Assembly: GCF_029962835.1 (NCBI RefSeq)
Contig: NC_080577.1
Span: forward strand, 25,154,501 to 25,218,500
DNA from: Magnolia sinica
Taxonomy: Eukaryota; Streptophyta; Magnoliopsida; Magnoliales; Magnoliaceae
Direction of reading: 5' to 3'
Length of the DNA: 64,000 nt
Below the pieces are notes generated by a model that was not told where the DNA came from, did not search any database, and saw only the letters and a program-made list of their open reading frames with translations. This document shows, in pieces, positions 11,761 to 22,842 of the stretch (its first letter is position 1; each line of letters begins with the position of its first letter). The position numbers and the translations under genes are program-made.

Positions 11761-13150
11761 TTATAAATTCCTACCGGTGGTTTGGGAGTCTGCCCACATC
11801 CGATCGGCAATTTTATCAACCATGGTAATCCATGCATCTTTCTGGCGCTGGGTTACTTGAATCAACCATTGTTTCTCATCAATTGTAGAAACCGCATTCG
11901 GCGTCGAGTTAGTTTCTAAATCTCCTTCAGATATCCCAACAGTAGGAAGGCTTTCAGTAGACTCGTCCTCCAAGCGTATGAAATTATGTAACACAAAGCA
12001 CGCCACTACAATTTTAATTTGCGTTTTGTAGGAATACAGAACAATCGTCTTCAATATAGGAAAACGTGCTTTTACAACACCAAAACAGCGTTCAATAGCA
12101 TTCTGGAGTTGTGCGTGACGATAGTTAGATAACTCCTTATTCGCGGGAGCTCTTCCAATCCGATACTCTCGTAGATGATAATGAACACCATGGTAAGGAG
12201 CCATAAAACCTAACAAATGTGCATATCCAGCGTTAACAACATAATATTTTCCTACAATTATCATTGGATGAACATGCTTAGGTACGGGCTTAGAAGTAAA
12301 ATTTACACATAGATAGTTATTTGTTTTCATTGGTGAATGTTACCACGTGGGACCATTAACAGATCATCTATACGGGTGAGGGCATTATGAAGAACCCTAG
12401 CATATGAAGCCGAACCTTCCCAACCAGTTAGAACATATAAAATTTGCATCTTAAATGAGCAAGCCGTGAGTACATTTTGGATAGAAACCCATTCCTGTTT
12501 CGGAAGCTCACACTGTCAGGGGCTGGTACATGGGCAAGAATGTGGGTTCCATCGATTACACCGATGCAATCCTAAATAGAGATTAACATTGTCATTATTA
12601 AGGTGTTGAAGTTTAAGTAGGCATTATTGTTTCGAAAATTCAAAAGTACAAGTGTTACCTAAAAGTATGTTGCCCAATTGGGATTCGAAGCTATCTCATG
12701 AGGTGTCTCTGGTCCAGCCTGGTTAACATAATCGGGGTAGAGGGAGAGGATTTCATCAAGTACACAATGGAAGTGACGACTCACCGTTTCACTAGAACGT
12801 ATGAATCGGTGTCCTAACACCCGATTACATACACTATGTCCAATAGTGTGCAGGAAGAATACTAGTTGCTCCTCAAGGCATACATTCCTACTATTACATA
12901 AATGTGTCTTATCTTGTAACTATTGAGCAAGGCAGAAAAAACCCATTCGAGTCATCCTAAGTTGAGTTAGACAGTCCGTGTCATTAGTACGCACAATGAA
13001 ACTGATGAATCTAGACCGTTCTTCGTCGCCTTTTCTAGATGGTTGTCTAAACATGTACGTACGAGAGTATTCACCAATTGCAGAGACACATGTTCCTGCG
13101 ACAAGAATAAATATGGATGCAGCCACTTCTTCTTCATCCAAGTCATCCAT
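11761..13150 (-). pseudogene. PIF/Harbinger transposase (DDE_Tnp_4, HARBI1-like), broken
   Basis: Exon 1 (13150-12659) starts MDDLDEEEVAAS and contains the LRMTRMGFFCLAQ block, an in-frame TAG at 12922-12920, and the RFIRSSETVSRHFHCVL block. An 87-bp GT-AG intron (12658-12572) follows. Exon 2 (from 12571) has DCIGVIDGTH with the first catalytic Asp, then a frameshift. The last open piece, 12330-11761, carries YYVVNAGYAH and NAIERCFGVVKARFPIL. The third catalytic residue, Glu in NAIER, is intact. The second catalytic Asp, expected in VDAGYA, is Asn (codon AAC, 12234-12232). The stop, the frameshift and the missing Asp make an active enzyme impossible. Family assignment is firm from motif order. 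Confidence 0.9.
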
Positions 13151-13239
13151 TACTTGTTTATCACCTACGCCTCAAGGATAATGGTCTACCCAAATTTATT
13201 GACAGTTGGCCTTCAATGTACGTGTAAAGGATTACACCA

Positions 13240-14101
13240 TTAAATTTCATAACTTATTTATCATGTTCATGTGTGTAAGACCATCATTCAAGTGGTGAGA
13301 TGGTGGAAAAAGATTATACGATTACAATCTATCATGCAAGAACATTCATAACACTATCTCCGCACGTGAGTCTCACATGGCAAATGGCACAATTAACTCT
13401 TCCAGATTTCACGCTTCTATGCTAGGGTTAGGGTTTTGATGAAAAGAGAGCTTGAAATGTGAGAGAGGGATGTTTATGAAGTCCTTTCAAACCCTAGTTT
13501 CTTTGTAAGTAGGAAAGGCGGTGGCTACTCGCGAGAGTAGAATTTCAAACCCTATCTCTAAATCTACAAGTGACAATGTGAGGAACATGCATGCAAAATT
13601 GATGCACGGGATCAAGTGGATGGCAGAGGTTTATGTGTATCGTCCAGAAGATAAGCTGGACTGATTATCGTGTGGTTCTTAGGTGAATGAGAAAGATGGA
13701 TTATTAGAAAGAATTGGTCAACGTGAGGCCCAGTTCATGAGAAGATAATCGGGCCATAGGACGTTTACACTGGCATCTGGACGATGAACGGTGTTGATCG
13801 CGTACCAACATGCCAAATTAGCACCTGTGGGGATTAGGATTTAATAATGTACTCTCGCGAGTAGCATTTGCGTCTGTACTCTCTGGTAGGCGAAATTACA
13901 GAAATCTCCCTGGCTTAAATATTTAGAACCTCATTTCTTGCCAGTGGAGCCCACACTATGATGATCCAAACCGTTGGTCGGAGGGATCCCAACATGAACG
14001 GACCATCGGCATAAAGTTTTCGGGAGATCATAGCAATTGAATCTTCAGCCGGATGCGGATTGCAAACTAACCCGGTCGTCCGTAGGTAGGAATAGACGCT
14101 T
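13240..14101 (-). other. Upstream region of the transposase relic
   Basis: Non-coding sequence upstream of the transposase start on the minus strand. It includes a short TAGGGTTAGGGTTTTG word at 13423-13438 and two copies of ACTCGCGAGAGTA-like sequence (near 13527 and 13852). It presumably held the element's promoter; no clear TATA box was identified. Confidence 0.4.
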
Positions 14102-14407
14102 TGAGGGGCCACCGTGATTTATGGGTTTATCCACACCGTCCATCCACTTCACACAACAAAACCCCAAAAATAGACAGGTCCAGGGCTCAAGTGGACTCCA
14201 CCACAAAAGGCAGTGGTGATGATCACAAATATCAGCTTGATCCAAAACTTCTATGGCACCGAAATGGTTTCAACATTAAGTGATTAATCTCCACTGTGTG
14301 GTCCACCTAAGCCTTGGAACCGGTTCATTTTTGGTCTTGCACCCTGAACTGATATGACAAAATGAATGGACGATGTGGATAAAACCATACATCACAGTGG
14401 TCCCTCA
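14102..14407. mobile_element. MITE, ~306 bp, inside the Harbinger element
   Basis: The left end TGAGGGGCCACCGTGATTTA and the reverse complement of the right end, TGAGGGACCACTGTGATGTA, are inverted repeats about 43 bases long that extend through TTTATCCACAYCGTCCAT. There is no coding content. Confidence 0.8.
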
Positions 14408-14703
14408 AATAGGCACCCCATTTCTGCATTTTCTTCTGTTGATGTAGACTATTTTTTTTTTTGTTCTTAACCGTCCACTAGGGCCACCAAATGAAAGGTT
14501 GGATTTTCATAACAACATGTAGAGGGAATGCAAGGTGTGAAACCATCCATCGTCAATCTGGACTGTTCATATATTCCCCACTGCATTTGGATGATATTTT
14601 GAATTGAATTGCTGTAATTGCTTCAAGAAAGAAGCAATGATAAAAAAATTAGGAAAGCAACATGATGTATGTTCATATATTCCCCATTGCGTTGGACAGT
14701 GTT

Positions 14704-15072
14704 ATGTGGGCCCAACATGATGTATGTTTTTTACCATGCCGTCCACCCATTTTGCTAGCTCATTTGAGACCAAAAATTAGGTAGATTCAAATCTCAGGTT
14801 GAACACACCACTCGAAAATGTGGTGATTGAACAACAAAACTTGAGGATCAACTTGTTATTTTTGTCTTCCCTTCATCTTGGTCTCTGTGACCTAATGAAC
14901 GGCTTGGATGGAGTTTGGAGTGGTAGGTGTTCAATCACAACTGTTTTCCTGTGGTGTGGTCCACTGGAAATTTGGATTTGCCTAATATTTGTGCTCATGC
15001 CTAAATTAGTGATTGAGGATGGATGGACGGCACGGATAAAACACATACATCATGGTGGGGCCCACAAAGCAC
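14704..15072. mobile_element. MITE, ~370 bp
   Basis: The arms GTGGGCCCAACATGATGTAT and, inverted, GTGGGCCCCACCATGATGTA face each other, followed by the matching CCATGCCGTCCA / CCGTGCCGTCCA words. It belongs to the same broad group as 14102-14407 but is a different subfamily. The 120-codon ORF across it is spurious. Confidence 0.7.
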
Positions 15073-15135
15073 CGTTCGACTGCGATGTGCTACTGGCAAT
15101 TTCTTTGCAATCCGCGTTCTCAGCAGCGTGTGTCC

Positions 15136-15390
15136 AGCTAAACATAGTGGAACTCACATGATGTTTACATAATCAGAACCATCCATTCTTTGCCTGCTAT
15201 TCTCAACAGTGTATGGTCCAGTAATCAAACTGCAAAGATTATCCTGACCATTGGCTTGTCCAGCTAAACACAGGTCTTTGATTATTTTTTTTAAATGGTC
15301 CACAACAACCATACATACCGATGATCGAAACCATCCATTTAGTATAACTTTCTTAATGTCGCCCGCATAAGGTAACACCCTGAGCATGGA
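15136..15390. mobile_element. MITE-like fragment
   Basis: It contains GGAACTCACATGATGTTTAC on the left and CATACATACCGATGATCGAAA on the right, each next to ACCATCCATT-type words. Ends are not well defined. Confidence 0.35.
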
Positions 15391-15399
15391 TGATTCTTG

Positions 15400-16094
15400 T
15401 AGTCACAAACTCTTCTGCTAGTTTATCACCGATTTAAAAATGATAGTGGTTATCCTCCTTACATGTGGTGCTCAGGCATTACGTCTCCATATACACACCC
15501 ATATATGAGATTTAATCTCCAATATTTTAATAAGACACTCATGTACACACACTCTATATGATAATAGAATCATAAAATATATCCATATAGAATGAAGTGA
15601 TATGGAAAAAAGCAATCCGATTAGGGGTGATCACAACATACCTATAATTCTGATGACAACAAGAAAGATCTTGAAAGTTTCTTCCAAACTGAAAATATAA
15701 ATAAAGATATTTTAGTACATGGTGGGAATCAGTAGAGATGGAGTATTACAAAACATATAGTGGATTTTGTTCATCCATACCATCCATTTGTTGAATAATC
15801 AAATGGATGGTTGGCCACCGTGGAATACATATGACCCTGCACGCAATTAGGATCATTAGCAAGACATTGAAAATGGAACTTGGTATATCCAGTGGCTCGA
15901 TTGAGTCTTCCCCAAATGAAGTTCAAACACATCTAAACTCCCACTGTGGTTTACAGATACCATCTCGTCATTACCGTTTGGTGGGAGAGATACTATGGTG
16001 AGAGGAAGGAAAGAGATAGTTACTCCTCAACACATACAACACATACCTTACCACGTAGTGGGCCCAATATGCACATTTGCCTCCATGCCCAAGC
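15400..16094. other. Non-coding Harbinger interior
   Basis: No recognisable protein or repeat. A short inverted word pair around 15780-15850 (CATCCATTTG / CAAATGGATGG) is seen, nothing more. Confidence 0.5.
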
Positions 16095-16375
16095 CCCCTT
16101 TATATACTTCTAGCTCCTTCCTTACTTGACTACAATGGAAGAAGCGAGCTGTATCGTCAGCCTCAACTCCCATTGACGGTATGGCTATACATCGTCTGAA
16201 GCCGTGCGTCCTATAGGTCATCTGGAACCCGAAGGTAGACCTACTTCTCTCTAACCATCAGAAGGAGAAACAGTTTGTTCCATCTTCAGCCATCAAATGG
16301 TATCATTCTGAATCTCCTTTGGATATGGATGCGGATTTCCCGCGAACCACTTTTGCAGGAACTTCATGCGACGTG
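16095..16375 (+). other. TATA box plus short gene-like fragment (possible captured exon)
   Basis: TTTATATACTTC at 16099-16110 is followed 25 bases later by CTACAATGG with a start codon at 16135. The frame opens MEEASCIVSLNS and stops. In the next frame, readable codons continue (IDGMAIHRLKPCVL, stop, then about 45 codons including QFVPSSAIKWYHSESP) with coding-like composition. I do not recognise the protein. It may be a promoter and first exon of a host gene captured by the element and since frameshifted. Confidence 0.3.
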
Positions 16376-16850
16376 AAGTTCAGTGGGACCCACCGTGATG
16401 AATATAGGAAATCAACCATGCCCAACAGGTTTACAATATCATTTTAGGTGATGGGCCGAAAAATGATCTAAATCCAAAACTCATGTGCGCCATGCTTAAG
16501 ATAAACGTGTGTAGGTAAATTCCTACTGTTGAAACCTTCCTAGGTCCACCGTATTTTTTTTATACCATTTATACCATTCACAAAGTAAATTCTATACACA
16601 TATTGGTGAAAAGTTATAAGTTATCATGTTTCAAATCTTGTGTGGCCCCACGTATGTCTCAATGGTAGACATTCAATAATCAGTCATGTGGCCCATATGA
16701 GAATTGGATTTTCGTAATTTATGGTTCAATGTCATAACATATTATTTAAAAACTGATGAACGTGGTGGATTTCTCATAAACATCACTGTGAGCCCCAACT
16801 AGCTATCCTTCACACGTAGATCCTACGAAAGGCGTTCACAGGAACTCACA
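16376..16850. mobile_element. MITE, ~470 bp
   Basis: The left arm CAGTGGGACCCACCGTGATG and the inverted right arm AGTTGGGGCTCACAGTGATG face each other across a non-coding core. Confidence 0.55.
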
Positions 16851-16904
16851 TGAAATCGGATTGCTATTTGCATTATCATACTGACTTACTCAATACCCAC
16901 TTAT

Positions 16905-17350
16905 CGTATTGAGTACACTCAGTTGGGCCCACCGTCAGTGTATTGTCTTATCCACTCAGTCCATCCTTTTTTTAGATCATTTTAGTGGTTGAGACAAAAA
17001 AAATGAGGTATATATAAATCTCAAGTGGACCATACCATAGGGAATAATGATTTCCACCGTCGAAACCTTTCCATGGCTTACAGTTATGTTTTCTTTTCAT
17101 CAAACCTGTTGATAATATCACAAAGACATGATTACGTGAAAACACAAATATCAGATTGATACAAAACTTCTGTGGTCCCCAAGAAATTATCAATGGTAGA
17201 TGTTCAATTCACACTGTTTCCGGTGGTGTGGTCGATTTGAGCTTTGGAAAATTTTCAGTCTTAGGCTAACAATCTAAACTTATCTTCTAAAATGTATGGA
17301 TGGAATAGATGTAATCACATATAGCACAAGGGGCCCACAGTCAAGCGTCA
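16905..17350. mobile_element. MITE, ~440 bp
   Basis: The left part has GTTGGGCCCACCGTCAGTG and CCACTCAGTCCATCC; the right part ends in AAGGGGCCCACAGTC preceded by GTATGGATGGAATAGATG. It is similar in plan to the other MITEs here. The remaining 17350-17608 is the Harbinger right subterminal region. Confidence 0.5.
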
Positions 17351-19084
17351 TACCCAAATGGCTTCATTCATGTAGATGTCACTTAAACACACATAAGTGG
17401 AAGCGGTTTACCCGGTGGTGAAGTCGAAGCGGGTTACGGCAAACTCAAGATGAGATTGCCAAATCCTTCCTTTTGACAGACGATATTGGCCGGAGACCCA
17501 AAGTTCATTATCCCGGGTTGAAAAATCATCTCCCTGTACGGTGGATATGGCAAGACAACGAATGCAATCCCAGCTACTCCCACTTAATACAGGTGGCCAA
17601 ACGGGCCTTAAGGGTATTCCATTTTCCCCAACCTGCTAGATGAATGAACCTGATTAACCAATCAGGCTAATATATTTCACGACATTGTATTATTATTGTG
17701 GCGAATATGCAGTCGAGGTCACAAATTGAGGGAGTGTTGATCATTACGAACATGAGATTTGTTGCTTGAGGGAGCGTTGGTGGTGAGGAGCATGCATCAT
17801 ATTATAACCATGCATTTGCATTAACAACAATATCTAGGTTTTTATGTTGTTTGCTATTCATTAAACATATTCTATGCATGATAATTTGTGTGGCTTATTG
17901 CTAATGGTACCACTGAGTTAGCTACTCACTCACACTATGGGACAGTGTTCTAAAACACCAACGAGAATCCGGTATAGGTGCAGGTACCTTGGAGCGGGAT
18001 GCGCTGTACGATGTCGGTGCAGACGACGACGAGGAGCGGACGCACTCCTAGACTTCGGTGGTTTCTTCTAATTTATGGTTGGATTGTCGCGGGACATGGG
18101 CCAGGGCCCTAGTCATCACGAGATATTTATCTGGGTGGGTCTAGTTCCCAGTTGGATTTTATTGGTACTGTATTTTGGATATATTACCCGTTTAGCGGCC
18201 CGTATTTATATTTTATGACATTCCCATGCATATGGTTTGTTAAACTCGTCATTACTTATAAATAAATCCAAATGCATTGAAATCTGAAACCCATTAGAGC
18301 ATACGTGGCATCCAGGAATTCGGGAACCGAGTTCTTACTTAGCCCCTGAAAATCTGAGGCGTTAAAGGTGGATAATCAATTAAAACTAAAATACACGAAA
18401 ATATGAGTCCTAGTTTAGACGTATAATAAATGAAGTCCTGATTTTAATGTGCAATAAATGAAAATTTGTACTTAATTTATTACATAATCATTGGATTGGT
18501 TGTAACATCCCAAATTTTCACGGCCGGAGTAGGTACTCATGCCAAGAAATTTGGGTGTTAATAACATACGACTGGATGCTCTGAAATCGCACTCTATTTT
18601 TTTTCGTTTGTTTACATCCAGATACATTCATGAAGGTAACATTCACGTGAATAAAATCAACTCTATTGATTATATTTTATCAGAGTAAAAGAATAATTAA
18701 ATGGTCTCACGATGGGAGGTTTATTACAACATCATAGTTCACGACAGAAGTAAAAAACTAAATAGTTAAACTGTCTTCTTAGTTTTTCAAGAAAATCTTC
18801 TATAGAGAAGTAGTCATCTAAGTATTCAATCTGTACATCACCTGCATCATTTGTACGATTGGGAGAGGGTCAATGCCCTACTCATAGTGAAGGTTATCTT
18901 TAAGATTAACAATAATTTAAGAGATCCACAATAGGTAAAGTAAGGTTCTGATACGTCCTGTGCTCCACTAACACGAGGGTATCAGCATGCGCAAACAACC
19001 TATATGAGATGCATGCCTAGCAAAGTATGTGGGGCTCATCATACATAGTGATCATCACAATATGGAATACGATTTATAGATAAC

Positions 19085-19476
19085 TGACTCGACCCACACT
19101 CTCACTATACGAATATTCACCAGGATGGCCAACTCAATAAATGCTGGGTGATTTACGAGAACTCCTCGGAGCGCACAACATATGGGCTGGGTGATTTACG
19201 TTACATGACTTGTTCATGGAGTGATTATTTACGACATCCAATCCCGGGGTGATGTGATGCTGTTGCGACTTGCACATATCGACTCGACCCACACTCTCAC
19301 TATACGAATATTCACCAGGATGGTCAACTCAATAAATGCTGGGTGATTTACGAGAACTCCTCGGAGCTCACAACATATGGGCTGGGTGATTTACGTTACA
19401 TGACTTGTTCATGGAGCGATTATTTGCGACATCCAATCCCGGGGTGATGTGATGCTGTTGCGACTTGCACATATCG
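19085..19476 (+). repeat. 196-bp tandem duplication
   Basis: Copies 19085-19280 and 19281-19476 both begin GACTCGACCCACACTCTCAC and differ at only about four positions, so the duplication is recent compared with the host LTR. Each copy itself contains the word GGGTGATTTACG twice. Confidence 0.97.
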
Positions 19477-19719
19477 ATTTGTGTACCATTACCTGAAGGC
19501 TCAACGACTTCCTTGCCCCAAGAGGGTCTCTACCCAGAGCGCATTACGTTCATGATAGAATATTTGAATCACTAGTTGTGATATATCTTACATATCATTT
19601 ACACTTACAGAGATAAATTAAATCTTAAAACATATAACTGAGTCTGAATCATGAAGGATATAAACTGAATTATGGAGGATCTGGAATAGCAAGACACATG
19701 TCAAGCTGTAAAGATAGAT

Positions 19720-19860
19720 GACACGACGCCAAAGTAATAAAGAGAAGAGTGACAATGATCAAATCAACAAAAGTGGCAATGGCCAACGTAATAACAAGAA
19801 GAGTGACAAGGGCCAGCTCAAATAAAGAGACGAGTGGCAGGGCCAACTCAATAAATTTGA
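19720..19860 (+). repeat. Degenerate short repeats (GTGGCAATGGCCAAC type)
   Basis: Four imperfect units of about 30-40 bases contain GAGTG(G/A)CAAGGGCCA and AATAAAGAGA words. Confidence 0.65.
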
Positions 19861-20040
19861 TAAGGCAAGGCAAGGCTTATATCCATGGCCTCACATAAAT
19901 TCAAAGAAATTTCTTATAATTGACATCATGTTATAATCCCAAAAGGGCCAATAGATGTAATGATATTAACCAAATCAATTGATAGGATAATTCTTAGGAA
20001 ACATATAAACATGAAAGGCAGGATAAGTCACATCATTAAA

Positions 20041-20142
20041 GGCATGATAACTCTCATCATCAGAAGTATAAAAAGGCATGATAACTCTCATCATCAGAAG
20101 TACGAAAAGGCATGATAACTCTCATCATCAGAAGTATGAAAA
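20041..20142 (+). repeat. 34-bp tandem repeat, three units
   Basis: Units start GGCATGATAACTCTCATCAT at 20041, 20075 and 20109. Decayed half units flank both sides (20017, 20143). The repeats are tandem without spacers, so this is not a CRISPR. Confidence 0.95.
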
Positions 20143-20774
20143 GGCAAGATAATTCATATCATAAAAGGCATGAAAGGCAAGTAACTTAAATTAGTGTAAG
20201 CTTAAAGTATAAAACACTCACCTCTTATCATCAGATCACCCGTATGCGTTGTTGGAGCTCTATGTACACGATGTGGGATTGAATTCTAACATGATTGAAA
20301 CCTATGTGCACAATTAGATCACCACATTAGATGGCTCCCATGGTTAACAGAAGTTTGGAATTTGGCCTAACATCTAAGTTTAGGGTTGGGTTACAAGGGT
20401 AGTAACTTAGATAAGAGATCAGATATCCATGATGGCTAGACAACCTTCATCCATGCAAATCTAGATTTGAAGGTAAATTGGTTGTTAATTTTGATCTTAT
20501 TGAAGGTACCTGTATGAAGGTCTTATACCTAGACCGACTAGATCACCAGAGCTCAATCCGACTCGCACCTAGACTCGGTGGCGATATTGTGTATGCCCAA
20601 TAGCCATCTCCCTCAGTTCTTTCTTCTTTTCCCTTCTTTCTTTCCTTATTTTCTTCCTTTTTCTTTCGTCTTTCCTGCTCCAGAACGTGTCCAGCAAGGA
20701 ATTGGAACTTGGCATGATCTGGTTTGACTCGGTGAGCCACACCATCCTCTTTCCTCCCAATCTCACTCTCTTCT

Positions 20775-20780
<6 letters not shown>

Positions 20781-20813
<33 letters not shown>
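20781..20813. repeat. (TC)n microsatellite
   Basis: About 16 TC units at the edge of a longer CT-rich tract (20610-20813). On the minus strand this is the GA-rich stretch just downstream of the LTR TATA box. Confidence 0.95.
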
Positions 20814-20815
<2 letters not shown>

Positions 20816-20850
20816 ACGTTTCTCTGCTCTAATTCTTGCGGTAGTAGCGC

Positions 20851-20860
20851 CCTTTTATAG
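20851..20860 (-). promoter_or_regulatory. Putative LTR TATA box (minus strand)
   Basis: CTATAAAAGG read on the minus strand. Its position in the middle of the solo LTR, followed downstream by a purine-rich leader, fits a retrotransposon U3/R boundary. Confidence 0.55.
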
Positions 20861-21524
20861 ACTGTCTGAAGTCCAGAAACTTCTCTGCGTAAGACTGTTT
20901 GTGCATGCGAAAGGAGTCTTCCTCCACACCCTGTTTACGCACGGTGCGCGGTTTACTACTGTTTGCGCCTGGTTTTGTTCCACGCCCTAGCTGCTACGTC
21001 TGATCAAATTCACTCATAGGGAAAGGTTCCCCTGATGGAGGGTTATCAGATGGTCATTCCTGATCATCTCCTAATTGGCCTATACCTAGTCCTATCACTC
21101 GATGCTCGATCAAACAGTCATGCTCTGTTTTTACGGACCGAAAATCTTGGCCCTGTGGAAATCTTTCCGATCTTCCGACGTTCTTGGTTGGAGTCGGTTT
21201 TTCCTCCAGCGTAGATTGAATGGCTCGGATCCCATTCGGATTGTTAGATGGCGTAACTAGTTTCCCACTGGAAACGTGCTGCGGAGGGAGTTTCCATTTT
21301 AGTTCTTTTGTAGTAGTTGCTAGTGTCCACTTGTGATGACGTTTAGGAAAATCCATTCCTTTCATCAGCTTCCTCACATCGTGTTTGCATAGGGGCCTAA
21401 ATATGAAACACATTCAAGACCTAGATTGGCCACACTTTATCCCACATGGGATTGTGTTCACGTTGAACCAAGAAGTCAGTCAATTACGTGCACCTAAATT
21501 CTTAGCTTTCACGAACGGCTTGGG

Positions 21525-21860
21525 AAAAATCGGGTGGGCCCCACCCTAATGTTATTATGAAAATCCATCCCATCCATTAGTTGGGTCCGGTCATGTTAAC
21601 GCACGAGTCCAAATTTGAAGTCTATCTGGGCTTTAGGTGAGCCATACGTTGTAAAAGCATGTGGGTGAAACCCACTGTTAAAACCTCCGTGAAACTATGT
21701 TGCTGTGTATATAAGATCCAAGCTGATAATCATGATTTCACCCTTTTCCTTTATTGCAACTTGTGTCATCCGTATTTCTTGATTGCGCCGTCCAAATGAG
21801 ATAAAATTTCATCATTATTTGTTATTTTACACACTCCTTTTAACACCCCAATTTGGGCCA
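21525..21860. mobile_element. MITE fragment
   Basis: It begins GGGTGGGCCCCACCCTAATG followed by ATCCATCCCATCCATTAG, the arm layout of the MITEs elsewhere in the window. The matching right arm was not found, so it is probably truncated. Confidence 0.45.
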
Positions 21861-22842
21861 TGATCTCTTGAGGATGAATAATATGTTCTTTTAATGGCTA
21901 ATATACTTTAAATTTTCAAAATAATATTTGTACACCTCTAATCGACAAGTTACGGGGCAATTTGAACCTATAACTTAAGATCTTCATGATGATCATTTTA
22001 CCGTAATGTTCTTACGGCCCGCTTGGCAGATCTGAACATGATAGAGGGTCAGATGACTAGCTCAAAATAAGGACACTTGATGGTTAGCACTCTTACTACG
22101 TATGTAGGCGGATATACGGTCAGTTTCGTAAATGGATAGACATAAAGCGGGTTTCTGGAGGATTAGGGGTAAAGCATGTGTATCGTCAGATTAGAGTATC
22201 TTATTCACATGTGTAGTTTTCTTAGGTCGTAGTTCTGATGGTGGTTTAAGCATATTCATAGGTGATGAATAATATGAACGGATCAAAATCTTGATCTAAT
22301 AAGTGCACGAACGAATATAGAGGTCAAGTAGCTAATTTGCTACAATCTAAGGGTTGAAATTCGACGTGTATGGTTAATTTGTGATAATTAGATTTGGTAA
22401 AAAATTTCACATGGAATAGATTGTGGGAACCGTGTAATCTAGAATTCAAAGGTCTGGGTCAATGACATTTTCGTAATTATTGTTGATCTATGAGTTTTGG
22501 AAAATCTAATGGCCCCACATGGTTATAGGCACGTTTCTACGAAATTCTTATAAAGGAATGCATATCTAAATCACTACGAATAGGGAGTTATTCATCATGC
22601 CCTTTGTGGGAAGGTACTTACGTCGAATCATATAATGGATGGTCCTGCCTAGAAATCAACGGTCAGATGGCTTGATTTATGAATGAGGGTCAACATTAAT
22701 GGTTAGGTTTGTGTTAAGGCAAGGATGTAGGGCTAGGATTGTCTGATTGGTATCGTACACATGCACATATAAGTAAATTTTCAGGTAACGCTTGAGAACT
22801 TTCAATACTCGAGTATTGAAAAGTTTGGGGCATTACATTGGT

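Larger units (their letters stand above)
8697..17608 (-). mobile_element. PIF/Harbinger DNA transposon, 8.9 kb, decayed
   Basis: The left terminus GAGCTCGTTTGGTCACCTG and the reverse complement of the right terminus, AGGCCCGTTTGGCCACCTG, form inverted repeats that stay similar for about 25 bases. TAA flanks both ends (8694-8696 and 17609-17611), the hallmark target duplication of the PIF/Harbinger superfamily. On the minus strand it carries a transposase relic (13150-11761), a SANT/Myb-like ORF1 relic (11545-10282) and a small RNase H1 N-terminal-like ORF (10028-9888). Both main proteins are broken, so it cannot move by itself. The right half (14.1-17.4 kb) is inflated by inserted MITEs. It sits in the solo LTR 6791-18366, so it is younger than that LTR. 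Confidence 0.9.
6791..18366. mobile_element. Solo LTR (~2.66 kb without the nested element), split by a Harbinger transposon
   Basis: The left end reads TGTAACACCCCGGATTTTCG, a classic Ty3/gypsy LTR start. The right end reads GAGGCGTTAAA, a decayed form of the usual GCGTTACA. GGTGG precedes it (6786-6790) and follows it (18367-18371), a 5-bp target duplication. Removing the nested 8697-17608 element and one TAA leaves two arms of about 1.9 kb and 0.75 kb, i.e. a single LTR with no polyprotein, primer site or second LTR. The expected history is insertion, then LTR-LTR recombination, then Harbinger insertion. Internal tandem units lie at 8369-8558. Confidence 0.8.
18501..22837 (-). mobile_element. 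Solo LTR, ~4.3 kb (minus-oriented)
   Basis: The left end is TGTAACATCCCAAATTTTC and the right end GTTTGGGGCATTACA, imperfect inverted ends of an LTR. TTGGT flanks both sides (18496-18500 and 22838-22842), a perfect 5-bp target duplication. A TATA box (CTATAAAAGG) on the minus strand at 20860-20851, with a GA-rich tract downstream of it, suggests minus orientation. There is no polyprotein or second LTR, so it is best read as a solo LTR enlarged by internal tandem repeats (19085-19476, 20041-20142) and at least one MITE fragment near 21525. It sits only 134 bases from the preceding solo LTR. Confidence 0.8.

Noticed and set aside
13423-13438. Telomere-like TAGGGTTAGGGTTTTG
   Set aside because: Only about two units; common in plant promoters and not an interstitial telomere.
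20041-20142. CRISPR-like array
   Set aside because: Units are head-to-tail without unique spacers, in a plant LTR.
20569-20817. Minus-strand ORF rich in RERERE
   Set aside because: Product of the (TC)n/CT-rich tract of the LTR leader.
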